Part shown: piece after piece, positions 46,280-55,344 of the stretch
Layout: every line of letters starts with the position of its first letter
How positions within the stretch are numbered: position 1 is the first letter of the stretch
Source of the DNA: Psychrobacter jeotgali
Lineage (GTDB): Bacteria; Pseudomonadota; Gammaproteobacteria; Pseudomonadales; Moraxellaceae
DNA length: 64,000 nt
Assembly: GCF_904846315.1 (NCBI RefSeq)
Contig: NZ_CAJHAF010000001.1
Location: forward strand, 1,054,001-1,118,000
Direction: 5' to 3'
The notes under the pieces: generated by a model
Told to the model about the DNA's origin: nothing
What the model saw: the letters and a program-made list of their open reading frames with translations, nothing else
Databases searched by the model: none
Program-made: the position numbers and the translations under genes

Positions 46280-47806
46280 ATGCGCAAACCCAATCTTACT
46301 GGTCTTAAACAAGCTAAGGTTTTAACCCCTGCCAAAGACTTAGCGACGCTTGAGGCTGAGCTTGCCGAAAAAGAGAATGACCTTGAAGTCAATTTAGAAG
46401 ATACCGTGCTGCGGTTAAGCGATTATCTATCCGCCGTTGAGATGGTCATCAAGCATACCTTTAATCACCGGGTTTGGGTCAAAGCTGAGATTCGTAACTT
46501 ATCTAGCAAAGGCGGCCATTACTACTTTGAGCTGGCCGAAAAAGATGATGACGGCAAGGTCATCGCCAGCTGCCGTGGTAATCTATGGCGCTTTAAAGCC
46601 GCAAGAGTGTTGTCCAAGTTTGAGCGTGCTACGGGTATGGCTTTGGAGCGCGATTTAACCGTACTGCTTAAAGTCTCGGCAGGCTTCCATACCCAATACG
46701 GCTTTTCTCTTACTATTGAGGATATCGATCCCAGCTACACTTTAGGAGATTTGGCTCGGCAATACGCGGAGATGGTAGATAAATTAACCGGCGAAGGGCT
46801 CCTTCATCTCAACCAGCAGCTACCCACGCCTTTTGATATCGAGCATGTGCTAGTGATTGCGCCTGAAAAAGCGGCCGGATTGGGCGACTTTCAGGCTGAT
46901 GCCAATAGGCTTGCCAGCACTGGCGCTTGCCAGTTTCATTATCATAATGCGACCTTTCAGGGCAATCATGCCCCTGGTGAGATTCGGCAAGCTATCGTCA
47001 GTGCCCAGCAGCAATTCTTTGACACTTATCAGCATCTGCCAGATCTGCTGGTTATTATTCGTGGCGGCGGCGCGGTAGGTGATTTGGCTTATCTTAACGA
47101 TTATGAGCTGGCGGCGTTGGTTGCCGAGCAGCCTATACCCGTTTGGGTTGGTATCGGCCATGAGCGTGACAAGGTAATACTCGATGAGGTGGCGCATACC
47201 AGCTTTGATACGCCGTCCAAGGTTATCGCAGCTATCAGCAGCCATTTAGCAAGACTGGTCACGCAAACTTTGCATTATCGTGCTCAGATTAAACAAGCGG
47301 CCCAGCGTCAATTAAAGATCGCTGAGCAGCTGACCACACGCCAGTTGAGCCAAGTCCAATCACAAACCATTGGTCAATTAACCGCTCTCAAAAAGGACAG
47401 TGATTTTGCTTGGCGTAGTATTCAACAAAGTGCGCAGCGCCAGGTCAAACAGGCAGCGCGGCTCACTTTTGAGCTGAACAAACACACTCAAGCGAGCGCC
47501 TATAAACAGTTGAACAATGCTCAAGAGCAATGTACCAGCTATCAGCAAACCATTATGCAAAGTGCGCAGCAGCAGCTCATTCAAGCCCAGCGTAACAGCG
47601 AGCATTTGCGTGATATCATCCTTTTGCATAAACCCACACGGGTGCTACAACAAGGTTATACCATGCTAACGGATGAAAAAGGCAAGCAGATACTGACCAG
47701 TAGCGCTCAGCTTTATCCGGAACAAACCATCAATATTGTACTAAAAGATGGTCAGGTTAGCGCCCGTATTGTGGAAGTTAGAAATACTGAAGCTAAAGAT
47801 CTATAA
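46280..47806 (+). CDS. xseA: Exodeoxyribonuclease VII large subunit XseA
   Basis: XseA with several XseB subunits degrades single-stranded DNA. The N-terminal OB fold is seen (RLSDYLSAVEMVIKHTF, VWVKAEIRNLSSKGGHYYFEL). The catalytic domain has VLVIAPEKAAGLGDFQADA, IRGGGAVGDLAYLNDYELA and VWVGIGHERDKVILDEVA with the conserved acidic and His residues. A long coiled coil (about 320-460, Gln/Ala-rich) and the C-terminal PTRVLQQGYTMLTDEKGK segment follow. It is 508 residues; xseB is 126 nt downstream. Confidence 0.97.
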   Translation: MRKPNLTGLKQAKVLTPAKDLATLEAELAEKENDLEVNLEDTVLRLSDYLSAVEMVIKHTFNHRVWVKAEIRNLSSKGGHYYFELAEKDDDGKVIASCRGNLWRFKAARVLSKFERATGMALERDLTVLLKVSAGFHTQYGFSLTIEDIDPSYTLGDLARQYAEMVDKLTGEGLLHLNQQLPTPFDIEHVLVIAPEKAAGLGDFQADANRLASTGACQFHYHNATFQGNHAPGEIRQAIVSAQQQFFDTYQHLPDLLVIIRGGGAVGDLAYLNDYELAALVAEQPIPVWVGIGHERDKVILDEVAHTSFDTPSKVIAAISSHLARLVTQTLHYRAQIKQAAQRQLKIAEQLTTRQLSQVQSQTIGQLTALKKDSDFAWRSIQQSAQRQVKQAARLTFELNKHTQASAYKQLNNAQEQCTSYQQTIMQSAQQQLIQAQRNSEHLRDIILLHKPTRVLQQGYTMLTDEKGKQILTSSAQLYPEQTINIVLKDGQVSARIVEVRNTEAKDL

Positions 47807-47932
47807 TCAAAATAAAATATATTGTAGGTTAGCTTTTAACCCAGCCTCGCTATGCTATAGAACTTACAAATGAGTTAAAACCAGAAATATAGTAACAAAA
47901 ACTTTATCTTTATTTAAATGACAGGAAACCTA

Positions 47933-48172
47933 ATGACCACCCCTACTCGCAAACGTAAAAAAGCCGCCCCAAAAACCTTTAAGGCAGCCTACGATATTCT
48001 AAAAGCCAATGCAGCCGAACTCCAGCAGCAAGATGAGCCTGATATCGACAACTTGATGACTACGGTTGAAGAATCTATTGCCGCTTACCGAGTCTGTGAA
48101 ACCCGTATTAATGCGGTGCAGCAAGCATTAGATGCAGCGTTTTCTGAAGAAGAAACCGATAGCGATGTTTAA
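47933..48172 (+). CDS. xseB: Exodeoxyribonuclease VII small subunit XseB
   Basis: The 79-residue protein has the XseB helical hairpin (FKAAYDILKANAAELQQQ, DIDNLMTTVEESIAAYRVCE) and an acidic tail. It binds the XseA coiled coil. ATG 47933 is chosen because AGGAAA precedes it; the ATG at 47918 lies just before that ribosome binding site. A strong palindrome at 48221-48289 follows. Confidence 0.9.
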   Translation: MTTPTRKRKKAAPKTFKAAYDILKANAAELQQQDEPDIDNLMTTVEESIAAYRVCETRINAVQQALDAAFSEEETDSDV

Positions 48173-48220
48173 GCGTCGCTAAAGTCTAGTCTTTCTATTA
48201 ATATAGTCAGTCAAAAGTTT

Positions 48221-48289
48221 TGTAGGGTGCGCCCAGCGCACCGTTAACAAGACTATGACTAGCAATTAGTGCGCTGGGCGCACCCTACT
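48221..48289. repeat. Palindromic repeat (GTAGGGTGCGCCC family), copy 2
   Basis: GTAGGGTGCGCCCAGCGCAC (48222-48241) is exactly complementary to GTGCGCTGGGCGCACCCTAC (48269-48288), a perfect 20-bp stem with a 27-nt loop. The left arm is shared over 23 bases with the element at 12966-13033. It lies between convergent xseB and pncB and may act as a transcription stop for both. Confidence 0.88.
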
Positions 48290-48297
48290 AACAATAG

Positions 48298-49515
48298 CTA
48301 ATCTAGCTCGTCAACTTCAAAAACTTGGCGTAGATAAGCTAGATAAGTATCATTGTTGATCATGGTTTTTCCAGGACTGTCTGAAAGTTTAGCGACTGGC
48401 TGGCCGTTGCATTCAACCAACTTGAGGACAATATTTATCTGGGTCAAACCGGTATCATTGGTCAAATTAGTGCCAATACCAAAGCTGGTTTTAATCCGGT
48501 CTTTAAAATACTGATGCAAGTCCCATGCTTTATTAATATCAAGCCCGTCGCTAAAGGTGAGGATCTTAGTTTTAGGGTCAATCTTTAACTTTTCATAATG
48601 AGCAATTGCCTTATCACCCCAACTATAAGGGTCACCGCTATCATGACGCAGTCCATCAAATAATTTAGCAAAATATAGATCAAAATCACGTAAGAAAGCA
48701 TCCATTCCGACTACATCTGTCAAAGCAATACCCAAATCACCACGGTACTCGTGTACCCACGCCTCAAGTGCAGCTTTTTGCGAGTCACGTAAGCGCACAT
48801 CCAACGCCTGAAAAGCTTGCATAAACTCATGTGCCATCGTGCCTATCGGCGTCATGCCTAGATTCTTAGCTAAATAGACATTAGAGGTTCCACTAAAGAT
48901 TTCTGGCTCGGCTTTGTGAAAAGTTTCGACTACATGTGCTTGCCAGCTTTTACTGAAACGTCTACGAGTCCCAAAATCAGCAATGATAAAAGGCGGGTCT
49001 TCTGGTTGTTGACGTTTGGCATACTGATGCAGCAGCTCAACCTTGGCATCCAAGCGGCGCTGCGCCTCATCAATGACATCAGGATTCGATAAAGCATTGA
49101 AATAAAGCTCATTCACGATAGCCAATACAAACACTTCAAAAAACATCGCCTGAATCATCGGCCCTTCAATATCGATAAATAGTCGGCCTTTGCTATCAGT
49201 ACTGACTTTAATAAAGCGGCGTTTAAGCTGAAACAGTTCTAAATAATCAACAAAATCTGAGCGAATAAAGCGTAATCTACGCAGATAATCGAGCTCATCT
49301 GGCAAGAACCGTAATTCACATAAACTATCTAGCTGTACCTCTAAAGATTCTTTAATGGTTGCCAATGGATAAGCGGCCTCATTATTATTACGGCAACGAA
49401 ACCGATAAACGCCATGCGTTTGCGGAAACTGATGCAGCATAGCTTGTAGCATCGTAAATTTGTACAAATCATTATCAAGCAAAGAGGTAATAATCGGGTC
49501 GTGAGTAACGGTCAT
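48298..49515 (-). CDS. pncB: Nicotinate phosphoribosyltransferase PncB
   Basis: PncB joins nicotinate to PRPP in NAD salvage. Full-length (405 residues) with the expected motifs: [60 protein letters not shown] with the phosphorylated-type His, [10 protein letters not shown] and [13 protein letters not shown]. The ribosome binding site AAGG precedes the ATG. It is convergent with xseB. Confidence 0.97.
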   Translation of the reverse strand: MTVTHDPIITSLLDNDLYKFTMLQAMLHQFPQTHGVYRFRCRNNNEAAYPLATIKESLEVQLDSLCELRFLPDELDYLRRLRFIRSDFVDYLELFQLKRRFIKVSTDSKGRLFIDIEGPMIQAMFFEVFVLAIVNELYFNALSNPDVIDEAQRRLDAKVELLHQYAKRQQPEDPPFIIADFGTRRRFSKSWQAHVVETFHKAEPEIFSGTSNVYLAKNLGMTPIGTMAHEFMQAFQALDVRLRDSQKAALEAWVHEYRGDLGIALTDVVGMDAFLRDFDLYFAKLFDGLRHDSGDPYSWGDKAIAHYEKLKIDPKTKILTFSDGLDINKAWDLHQYFKDRIKTSFGIGTNLTNDTGLTQINIVLKLVECNGQPVAKLSDSPGKTMINNDTYLAYLRQVFEVDELD

Positions 49516-49741
49516 GCGATAACCTTAAACGTCAAAGAAAGATTAGGTCCAATAAACTAGCAAATAGAGAACAATATAAAATAAGAGGATTGCTCGTTAT
49601 CAATAAAAACTTATCATCAAAAAACTTGTCATTGAGCAAAACAACTAATAGAAGCTGATGGGCTATTTGTTCAAAGTATAACGATATTTATATCTTTTTG
49701 CATGATTCCCTGCTGATTGCTGCAAAATGACTATAATTGGT

Positions 49742-49785
49742 CTATTAAAAAGACGCTAAGAATCCACCCTAGCGCCTTTTAATAG
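49742..49785 (-). terminator. Terminator of the Trx-MsrA-MsrB gene
   Basis: CTATTAAAAAGACGCTA (49742-49758) and TAGCGCCTTTTAATAG (49770-49785) pair with one mismatch and one bulged base. Read on the minus strand the stem is followed by a short T-run, and it sits 50 nt past the msrAB stop. Confidence 0.8.
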
Positions 49786-49836
49786 CAATAAATTCAAAAG
49801 TTAAAAATATAGCTCAGTCGTGCAATTAGACAATAA

Positions 49837-51666
49837 TTATTGCTCTTTGACTAATTTGACCAGTGGCGCATAACCCGATTGCGGCATTACGCTGACCGGA
49901 ATAAACTGTAGCGCGCCGCCATTGATACAATAGCGCAGCCCACCGCGATCTTTTGGACCATCTGGGAACACATGGCCTAAGTGTGAGTCGGCAACCCGCG
50001 AACGTACCTCAGTACGCACCATATTAAAGGCGGTATCTTGATGCTGAGTAATCACTTGCATATCGATAGGCTTAGTGAAACTTGGCCAACCGCAGCCTGA
50101 TTGATACTTATCTGTCGATAAGAATAATGGCTCACCACTGACCACATCAACATAAACCCCCGGTGCAAACAGATCATCATACTCATGGCTAAAAGCACGC
50201 TCAGTACCCGCCTGTTGGGTAATATTATATTGTGCTTTGGTTAGCGTATCCTTGAGCGCATTTTTATCAAAGTTAGCATAGCGTTTCGGGTCTAGCACCT
50301 CAGCGACGGTATTAGCTGGGGCCAGCTGCACCCGAGTGCTCGGCTTAATCTTGTCATCAGCAAGACTTAGATCAACGTGGCAATAACCATTAGGATTTTT
50401 GGCCAAATAATCTTGATGATACATCTCGGCTAAGTAGAAATTATCTAGCATTTCATTTTCAACCACAATGGGCTGATTATACTTACTTTCTATTTGCTGA
50501 AGAGCGGCATCAACGATTGCCTTATCTGCTGGATCGGTATAATAAATCCCGGTACGGTATTGTACCCCGCGGTCATTGCCTTGTTTATTTAAGCTAGTCG
50601 GGTCGATGACGCGAAGGTAGTACTTGAGGATAGTCTCAAGATCCGTCTTGTCGGCATCATAAATGACTTCAACCGCTTCAGCATGGCCTGAGCCGCGAAT
50701 CACCTGCTCGTAGCTTGGATTGGCCGTATCGCCATTAGCATAGCCTGATATGGCATCTACTACCCCATCGACACGCTCCATATAAGCTTCCACACCCCAG
50801 AAGCAGCCACCTGCCAGATAGATTGAACGCGTATTAATAGGTTTACCTTGATCATTATAATAAACGCCATCTTTTTGCTTGATAGTCTCAATTTTATTAT
50901 TGCTATCTAAGGTTTTTACATTTGCAGGCTTGGCATTACCACTTTTAAGCTCGGCAAAATCGTTTTCTGCATTTTCAGCCAAAGCATAAGCTTGTTCTGC
51001 TGAGATATTTCCTTTAACCAGATGGACTAAATTGCCATTTTTATCCAATATTGCCCAACTGGGATACACTTGTACCCCAAGCTGATTGATCATATCGCCA
51101 GACCCATCAGCTAATACCGGCAGATTAGGATAATCCGCTTGGATGCCAGCATACCAACTATTAAACGCACTAGCATCTTTTTCATTTAAATGACCGGGGC
51201 TAGCAACCGTTACCACGTTTAAGCCAGCAAATTTAGGATCCATGCGCCAGCTTTCAGTCTCTTCAAGCGTACCTAAACATAGCGGACACCAGCTTGCCCA
51301 AAACTTTACCAAGGTGGGCTTGCTAGAGTCGATTACTGCAGCGCCAGTATCACCTAGACCTTTGGTCAGCTGCGGCAAAGCCTGCATTTGCTTCAAGGTA
51401 TCAGATGGCAGCATATCACGTGAGCGAGTGACTCCGCTGTTTTGCGTACTGCCCTTCGCATTACTACTGCTATTATTGTCGGCATTACTTATCTGCCCAC
51501 AAGCTAATAGTAGACCTGCACTCAATATCGTGGTAACCCCAAAAGCACTAACGTTTTTGAAAAAACGTGGGCGCTGGGGTTTAAACTCTCTCTTTAAACT
51601 TTGATTAATACTTTGGTTATTTCTGTCATTATTATAAGAGTTATTATGGCGATCTTTACGAGACAT
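49837..51666 (-). CDS. msrAB: Thioredoxin-MsrA-MsrB fusion, lipoprotein-type methionine sulfoxide reductase
   Basis: The 609-residue protein resembles Neisseria PilB/MsrAB. An N-terminal hydrophilic stretch of about 38 residues precedes a membrane/lipobox segment ([12 protein letters not shown], Cys56). A thioredoxin-like domain has [11 protein letters not shown] (Cys127 and Cys130). MsrA has [17 protein letters not shown] with catalytic Cys288. MsrB has [10 protein letters not shown] and LGHVFPDGP...RYCINGG with the catalytic Cys near residue 585. The zinc CxxC pairs of many MsrB proteins are absent ([13 protein letters not shown]), as in PilB. It repairs oxidised methionine in the periplasm, fed electrons by its own thioredoxin domain. 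Confidence 0.94.
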   Translation of the reverse strand: MSRKDRHNNSYNNDRNNQSINQSLKREFKPQRPRFFKNVSAFGVTTILSAGLLLACGQISNADNNSSSNAKGSTQNSGVTRSRDMLPSDTLKQMQALPQLTKGLGDTGAAVIDSSKPTLVKFWASWCPLCLGTLEETESWRMDPKFAGLNVVTVASPGHLNEKDASAFNSWYAGIQADYPNLPVLADGSGDMINQLGVQVYPSWAILDKNGNLVHLVKGNISAEQAYALAENAENDFAELKSGNAKPANVKTLDSNNKIETIKQKDGVYYNDQGKPINTRSIYLAGGCFWGVEAYMERVDGVVDAISGYANGDTANPSYEQVIRGSGHAEAVEVIYDADKTDLETILKYYLRVIDPTSLNKQGNDRGVQYRTGIYYTDPADKAIVDAALQQIESKYNQPIVVENEMLDNFYLAEMYHQDYLAKNPNGYCHVDLSLADDKIKPSTRVQLAPANTVAEVLDPKRYANFDKNALKDTLTKAQYNITQQAGTERAFSHEYDDLFAPGVYVDVVSGEPLFLSTDKYQSGCGWPSFTKPIDMQVITQHQDTAFNMVRTEVRSRVADSHLGHVFPDGPKDRGGLRYCINGGALQFIPVSVMPQSGYAPLVKLVKEQ

Positions 51667-51940
51667 AAGGTGTCCTTTTGCGAGGCCTTGCAGATAAGAT
51701 AGGAGGGAAATAGGGTCATAAAGCTAACTCTGATAAAATTAGCAGACCTTAACAGTATACTATATATAAAGGTTTTACTTTAATAATGACTCGATGGCTA
51801 ATACATTTTTGAACAACAGGGAAAGAGTATTGATATAAAAGAATATAGATAATTGAAGCTCTATATGATGCTGTAGCTATAAATAGACAACTCTATAAAA
51901 GTAACAAAGATAATAAAGTTAGTTCAATATAAAAACGATA

Positions 51941-52021
51941 CAGCGGGACTGAGATATATTTTTTGCAGCCTCTGTCGGCGTAGGCACAGCACGCCAGAAA
52001 AATTTATCCCAGTCCCGCGTT
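51941..52021. repeat. Imperfect palindromic repeat (GCGGGACTG element)
   Basis: AGCGGGACTGAGATA at 51942-51956 is mirrored by TATCCCAGTCCCGC at about 52005-52018. Between them is GCCTCTGTCGGCGTAGGC-type sequence. It lies in the 454-bp gap between the msrAB and proV genes, and is likely a dispersed repeat; the rest of that gap holds nothing I can name. Confidence 0.6.
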
Positions 52022-52120
52022 GAAATATAATGTATCTGCTTTGTTTGCAATTGACTATAGTAAAGCTACCAAACCACCTTTTTATAGTTGCCAAAACACA
52101 GCTATATCAGCGAAATGCTT

Positions 52121-53053
52121 TTAATGCTTAGCCGTCATAAACTGCGCCACATAGTCGTCCGCAGGATTGTCTCTGAGCTCGCTTGGCGTACCGGTTTGAA
52201 TCAAACGTCCGCCATTTAAGATACTAATACGCTGACCTACTTTAACCGCTTCATCGATATCATGAGTGATAAATACAATGGTTTTATTCAGCCGTGCTTG
52301 CAACTCAAGCAACTGATCTTGCAGTTGCGCACGAATCAATGGATCAAGTGCAGAGAAAGCCTCGTCCATCAGCAAAATTGGATTGTCTGTTGCCAGTGCC
52401 CGTGCCAGCCCGACTCGCTGCTGCATGCCGCCCGATAACTCGTCAGGATAGCTGTGCTCCAAATTAGGCAGACCCACTTCATTTAGCCAATGACGAGCGA
52501 TATCATGACGCTCGCTCACACTCATTTTACGTACTCTTAAACCATAAGCGACATTTTGAATAACTGTCATATGCGGCATCAAACCAAAATGCTGAAACAC
52601 CATACTGACCGTATGCTGACGATACTGCTGAAGTTCCTTATCATTTAACTCCAAAATATTAATAGCTGTACTTTCTACATGGTCTGCATGATTAGTATTT
52701 GTTTCATGCGCAGCTATATTATTAGTATTACCATCGGGTTTTACAGCGTCTGTCTGCTGCTTTTTTTGGCCATTGATAGTGGTATCCACCCATATCTTGC
52801 CAGTAGTCGGATCAATTAAGCGGTTGAGATGACGTATCAAGGTAGACTTCCCTGAGCCTGATAGTCCCATAATACAGTGCAGCTCCCCAGCCTTTATAGC
52901 CAAATTAACATCATAAAGGCCTACCGAATACCCCGTTTGCTGCTTAACCTGCACACTATCCATACCATCCGCCAATAATTTCAAAGCAGATTTTGCTTGA
53001 TTATTATTAGCGTTATAAATCTTACTGATATTCTCTAAGCGGATATGATTCAT
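52121..53053 (-). CDS. proV: Quaternary-amine ABC transporter ATP-binding protein ProV-like
   Basis: The 310-residue ATPase energises uptake of glycine betaine or a relative. Walker A is GLSGSGKSTLIRHLNR, the ABC signature LSGGMQQRVGLARAL, Walker B ILLMDEAFSALDP and the H-loop FITHDIDEAVKVG. A His/Asn-rich insert of about 40 residues sits after the Walker A region (about 100-140). No CBS domains follow, unlike E. coli ProV (400 residues), so sensing must occur elsewhere. Ribosome binding site GAGAG. It lies 70 nt downstream of the fused permease/binding protein gene. Confidence 0.92.
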   Translation of the reverse strand: MNHIRLENISKIYNANNNQAKSALKLLADGMDSVQVKQQTGYSVGLYDVNLAIKAGELHCIMGLSGSGKSTLIRHLNRLIDPTTGKIWVDTTINGQKKQQTDAVKPDGNTNNIAAHETNTNHADHVESTAINILELNDKELQQYRQHTVSMVFQHFGLMPHMTVIQNVAYGLRVRKMSVSERHDIARHWLNEVGLPNLEHSYPDELSGGMQQRVGLARALATDNPILLMDEAFSALDPLIRAQLQDQLLELQARLNKTIVFITHDIDEAVKVGQRISILNGGRLIQTGTPSELRDNPADDYVAQFMTAKH

Positions 53054-53123
53054 TATTCTCTCGCAATTTTATTGACCCAGCCTTTTATGGTCGCTATTGG
53101 TCAAAAATTAAAAAATAAAACTG

Positions 53124-55088
53124 TTAACCAATGTTGTGACGCTTGCCCTCTTCGATCGTTCTTTGCCGAGCACGTTTGCCTTGACCAAAAGCTTGGCTGA
53201 TGCGGTCGATAATAATAGCGATGATGACGATAGCAGTACCCGCTTGCAGACCTTGACCAATGTTAAGAGTTTGAATAGATTGCAGTACGTCCTCACCCAA
53301 TCCTGGCGCCCCAATCATAGAAGCCAACACTACCATAGCCAGCGACATCATGACCGCCTGATTAATCCCCGCCATAATACTAGGCAGCGCTTGTGGTAAT
53401 TTAATCCAAATCAACAACTGCCAATGAGTACTCCCAAATGAGCGCCCGGCTTCAATCATTTCATGGTTCACTTGGGTAATACCCAAAGTCGTCAAGCGAA
53501 TGAGCGGCGGCAGTGCATAAATAATAGTGGCAAATAGAGCAGGTACTTTACCAATACCAAATAACATCAGTACCGGTATCAAGTAAACAAAGCTTGGCAT
53601 GGTCTGCATTACATCAAGAATCGGGGTGATAACTTTACGTAATAAAGCACTACTCGACATCGCAATACCAATAGGAATACCAACTACCACTGTTATCAAA
53701 ACTGACACTATCAATAGCGCGAAAGTATTGATCAAAGCTCCCCATAAGCCAAACGCACCAATCAAAAATAGTCCCAATCCACAAGCAATAGCAAACCAGA
53801 TTTTGCGTACTCCAAACCAAGCGAGTACCGTCACCAAAGCTATGATAATCCAAGGAGGGATAATCGTCAGCAGCTTTTCAATAGGCAGCAATAAATAGGT
53901 CAAAGTAACACTACTGATACTACGAAAAACCTCGCCGTAGTTTCTAACTACCGTCGCCAAGGTTTTATTTAAAGGCTCCTCAAGCGACCATGATGGAAAG
54001 CTTGATGACCCTCCCAATAAGTTGTCATTGGAGGCTATGTTGTTTATTGGGGTATCGACATCGGTGTCACCTGCGACGCCGGACGCTAGACTAATACCTA
54101 AATCAGCAGCCAAGCTATTAGCAGCCTCAGCTGACAACCATGACTGCCAAATATCTGGGTTCTCACGTAAAAACTTAAGCGCTTGCTCATCGCCACTACG
54201 CTTATTTTCATTCATCTCTAAGATTGCACCATTAAGCTGATCAGGCGTAAACTGGACTTGTTCAAACGCCTCAATCAGCTCAGGATTACTATCCAGAAAC
54301 GGCGTTGAGACAGCAATAGCTAGTGGGGAGACAGGGAAGCCTGATATACAATCAGAAGTACCATTAGCTAACAATAAGTCTTGCCAGCAGGTTTCATCGT
54401 GAGGGGGGAAGTCTAGCGGCGCAAAGTCATACTTGGCCATTAGGCCGGTAGGCTGCCAATAGTAGAATAGCAAAGGCTTACGCTGCTCAAAAGCTGAGGA
54501 GATCTCCGCATCAAGAGCCGCTCCGGTCCCAGGACTAGTGATATTGAATAGCTGATCGAAGCCTGTATTTTTGAGCAAGCGCACGTTAAATACCTCACAG
54601 GCCCAACCTGCCGGACAGTTCATAAAACGGGCTTCACCAGGGTTTTCAGGGTCTGCAAACAGCTGTGCATAATCTGGTAAATCATGATAGCTACGTAGAC
54701 CCGGATTGTCGTCCATAACGTACTGCGGTACGTACCAACCTTGGGTTGCACCGCCCTCTAACGTATCGCCTATCACTTTAATTTTATTATCAGCGATGGC
54801 TTGCTCTAAAATAGGCGAGCGCCCTATCCATTGTTCGCCTATTACCTGAATATCATCTTGTAAAAGAGCGTTTTCGAGCGCAGGCCCTGCTCCAGGAACT
54901 TCCTCAACGGTGCAGCCATAACCATTTTCGGTAATATATTTGAGTACTCCCGTAGTAAACTGCCCACTCTCCCACGTCAATGAGCCAAACTTGATAGGCG
55001 TATCACATACTGATGACGAAGCTGCTGCTGATAAAGGCAACAACCATGACGTTATTAACAGTAAACTTAAAGTGATCCATTGGCGCAT
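53124..55088 (-). CDS. Fused substrate-binding and permease subunit of a betaine/choline-type ABC transporter
   Basis: The 654-residue protein starts with a signal peptide (about 1-23). A periplasmic OpuAC-type binding domain follows (about 25-330: PIKFGSLTWESGQFTTGVLKYI, VEEVPGAGPAL, LFYYWQPTG with the aromatic cage type). The C-terminal half is a permease of about seven segments with the EAA-like loop EAGRSFGSTHWQLLIWIKLPQALPS and GIPIGIAM. The order binding protein then permease differs from Lactococcus OpuA, where the binding domain is C-terminal. With ProV it should form a complete importer for glycine betaine or choline. Confidence 0.92.
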   Translation of the reverse strand: MRQWITLSLLLITSWLLPLSAAASSSVCDTPIKFGSLTWESGQFTTGVLKYITENGYGCTVEEVPGAGPALENALLQDDIQVIGEQWIGRSPILEQAIADNKIKVIGDTLEGGATQGWYVPQYVMDDNPGLRSYHDLPDYAQLFADPENPGEARFMNCPAGWACEVFNVRLLKNTGFDQLFNITSPGTGAALDAEISSAFEQRKPLLFYYWQPTGLMAKYDFAPLDFPPHDETCWQDLLLANGTSDCISGFPVSPLAIAVSTPFLDSNPELIEAFEQVQFTPDQLNGAILEMNENKRSGDEQALKFLRENPDIWQSWLSAEAANSLAADLGISLASGVAGDTDVDTPINNIASNDNLLGGSSSFPSWSLEEPLNKTLATVVRNYGEVFRSISSVTLTYLLLPIEKLLTIIPPWIIIALVTVLAWFGVRKIWFAIACGLGLFLIGAFGLWGALINTFALLIVSVLITVVVGIPIGIAMSSSALLRKVITPILDVMQTMPSFVYLIPVLMLFGIGKVPALFATIIYALPPLIRLTTLGITQVNHEMIEAGRSFGSTHWQLLIWIKLPQALPSIMAGINQAVMMSLAMVVLASMIGAPGLGEDVLQSIQTLNIGQGLQAGTAIVIIAIIIDRISQAFGQGKRARQRTIEEGKRHNIG

Positions 55089-55280
55089 ACGCTGTCCTAT
55101 CTGTTATCCGTTTATTATTGCTTAGCTTACTTACTATTATGATGGCTTACTAAGCGTTTTTGATATATAACAACAATTGTATCTATAAAAAAATATTATC
55201 AGACCCTACCTAACTGTAATTAAATATCATTTTTAAACCCTAGTTTGTATAAACTAGCAGTTTTTGATAGCTCCTTTTGT

Positions 55281-55310
55281 AAAAAAAAGCACTTATGAAA
55301 ATAAGTGCTC
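55281..55310 (-). terminator. Terminator of the aldehyde dehydrogenase gene
   Basis: Read on the minus strand GAGCACTTAT, a TTTC loop and ATAAGTGCTTTTTTTT form a stem with a long T-run, 35 nt past the stop. Confidence 0.88.
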
Positions 55311-55344
55311 TTTAAATTACAATATAAGTAGGGCTGAATGCTCT

